Notes under the pieces: model-generated
Database searches by the model: none
What the model was told of the DNA's origin: nothing
The model's input: only the letters and a program-made list of their open reading frames with translations
Position numbers and translations under genes: made by a program
Source of the DNA: an uncultured Lachnospiraceae bacterium
Lineage (GTDB): Bacteria > Bacillota > Clostridia > Lachnospirales > Lachnospiraceae
Length of the DNA: 7,299 nt
Direction: 5' to 3'
Assembly: GCA_902803245.1 (NCBI GenBank)
Contig: CADCPJ010000340.1
Span: 1 to 7,299, forward strand
Shown here: positions 6,458 to 7,299 of the stretch, one piece after another
Numbering within the stretch: the stretch's first letter is position 1
How the letters are laid out: each line of letters begins with the position of its first letter

Positions 6458-7213
6458 ATGGATCAGGACAACAACAGCTTCAAGCGGGGATCTGCGAGAC
6501 ACGAGTGGTCCAGATGGAAAGGAAAAAAGAGCGAGACGAAAAAGAAGGGGATGCGCCTCGTGAGCGCCATCCTGTTTCTTGCGGCACTTCTCATCATACT
6601 GGTCTTTGTGAGGAGAGGGGCGAACACTTTTCATGAAGCGGAGGCGAAGCGGGACACCCTGCTGGAACTCACCGCCGACCGGATCATAGCGGTGGAGATG
6701 AATTCTCCGAAGGGAAAGGTCTCCTTTGTCCGCGACGACGGAAAGTGGAGGTCGACGCTCCGCAGCGGGGGAGGGACTCATTCCGCGGATTCAGGCGTCG
6801 TCTCCGGCGAGACGGAGAGGGACGAGGACAGTTCCCGCTCCCTGCCCTCCGGCGGGGAGGAGAGGGACGAGGACAGTGCCCGCTCCCTGCCCTCCAGCGG
6901 GGAGGATGACGAAGAGGACGACTCCCGCTCCCTGCCCTCTGAGGAGGAGCTTGAGGAGGAGGCGGCAGCGAAGCTTGCAGCTTCCGTGACGGGCGTGCGC
7001 CTCTACCGGACTCTGACCGGCGTAGAGGACCTGAAGCTCTACGGTCTCGACGTCCCGCAGGCCGTCATCAAGGTCACGGACAGGGACGGGGCGGTGACCG
7101 AGATCGCCATCGGGGATGTGAACGAGACGACGAGCACGGTCTACTGCTGCCTGAACGGGGATAAGGACACGGTCTACGCCGTGTCAACGTCCCTCCTCTC
7201 CTCGCTTCAGTAA
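6458..7213 (+). CDS. DUF4340 domain protein, membrane-anchored, repeat-bearing and short
   Basis: A 251-residue protein of unknown function that typically follows GldG-like genes. A basic cytosolic N-terminus is followed by one membrane span (about 33-51), which would place the rest outside the cell. The DUF4340 fold can be followed in two pieces. The first is TADRIIAVEMNSPKGKVSF..DDGKW (about 72-97). The second is TLTGVEDLKLYGLDVP (185-200), then IKVTDRDGAVTEIAIGD and a TVYAVSTSLLSSL strand. Between them lies a strongly acidic insert (about 103-172) with three 15-residue repeats, then a Glu/Ala-rich helix-like stretch. The protein stops at TAA 7211-7213, soon after the point where relatives usually continue, so the C-terminus appears shortened. 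The ribosome binding site GGAGG (6442-6446) is 11 bases from ATG 6458. Other in-frame starts were not needed. It probably acts with the ABC transporter. Confidence 0.8.
   Translation: MDQDNNSFKRGSARHEWSRWKGKKSETKKKGMRLVSAILFLAALLIILVFVRRGANTFHEAEAKRDTLLELTADRIIAVEMNSPKGKVSFVRDDGKWRSTLRSGGGTHSADSGVVSGETERDEDSSRSLPSGGEERDEDSARSLPSSGEDDEEDDSRSLPSEEELEEEAAAKLAASVTGVRLYRTLTGVEDLKLYGLDVPQAVIKVTDRDGAVTEIAIGDVNETTSTVYCCLNGDKDTVYAVSTSLLSSLQ
6815..6949 (+). repeat. 45-bp in-frame tandem repeat within the DUF4340 gene
   Basis: Three units start at 6815, 6860 and 6905. The first two begin GAGAGGGACGAGGACAGT; all three contain CCCGCTCCCTGCCCTC. The third is diverged in its first half (GATGACGAAGAGGACGAC) but keeps the second half. 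The period of 15 codons encodes variations of ERDEDSSRSLPSGGE (residues 120-134, 135-149 and 150-164). The repeat forms most of an acidic insert inside the DUF4340 fold. Confidence 0.93.
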
Positions 7214-7244
7214 AATATTGTCACGTTATCTCAAGGAGGCCGAA

Positions 7245-7299
7245 ATGAGCAGAGTGGGAACCGGATACGATGTTCACAGACTTGTGGAGGGAAGAAAAC
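7245..7299 (+). CDS. ispF: 2-C-methyl-D-erythritol 2,4-cyclodiphosphate synthase, N-terminus only (3' end outside window)
   Basis: Only the first 18 codons are present. They read MSRVGTGYDVHRLVEGRK, matching the highly conserved IspF start. Asp9 and His11 of the GYDVH motif are the family's divalent-metal ligands. IspF makes the cyclic diphosphate intermediate of the MEP isoprenoid pathway. The ribosome binding site AAGGAGG (7233-7239) lies 5 bases before the ATG. The gene starts 31 bases after the DUF4340 stop with no terminator between, so read-through from the transporter operon is possible. A functional link is not implied. Confidence 0.92.
   Translation, partial: MSRVGTGYDVHRLVEGRK

Noticed and set aside
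6369..6636. Two TTG-started open frames through the direct repeats upstream of the DUF4340 gene
   Set aside because: They lack ribosome binding sites, run into the DUF4340 coding region in other frames and only translate the 18-base repeat.

Overview
The window looks like chromosomal DNA from a GC-rich, low-GC-phylum Gram-positive anaerobe, most likely a Lachnospiraceae-type Clostridia member. This is inferred from strong AGGAGG-type ribosome binding sites, the protein flavours (HPr, a PfkB-type sugar-phosphate kinase, a Gld-like ABC operon with a DUF4340 protein) and their order. All genes are on the + strand. No mobile element, CRISPR array, rRNA or tRNA was seen.

Region 1 (1-1020) holds nucleoside salvage genes: the 3' half of deoC (deoxyribose-phosphate aldolase, cut by the window edge) and udk (uridine kinase). 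Region 2 (1021-2566) begins with a non-coding spacer carrying a 37-bp tandem repeat, three full copies plus a partial one. It is followed by a 1-phosphofructokinase-like PfkB kinase with a GTG start and a stand-alone HPr phosphocarrier. The HPr keeps His15 but has no serine at the regulatory Ser46 position. A rho-independent terminator closes this unit.

Region 3 (2567-7213) is a four-gene operon: an ABC ATPase, an ABC-2 type permease (4-bp ATGA overlap), a large membrane-anchored GldG-like auxiliary protein and a membrane-anchored DUF4340 protein. This set resembles the GldA/GldF/GldG machinery of gliding Bacteroidetes, but is also found in non-gliding Firmicutes, where its substrate is unknown. 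The ATPase and permease would form the transporter core. The other two proteins would place large domains outside the membrane. Region 4 (7245-end) is the first 18 codons of ispF (isoprenoid MEP pathway).

The most notable feature is repeat structure. Three of the four Gld-like operon proteins carry acidic, low-complexity repeats encoded by in-frame tandem DNA repeats: about 27/33 bp in the ATPase tail, 39 bp in the GldG-like protein and 45 bp in the DUF4340 protein. The coding repeat periods are all multiples of three, whereas the intergenic repeat is 37 bp. I do not see an obviously new defence or mobile system. The best candidates for follow-up are the repeat-decorated Gld-like transporter and the HPr without Ser46 beside FruK.
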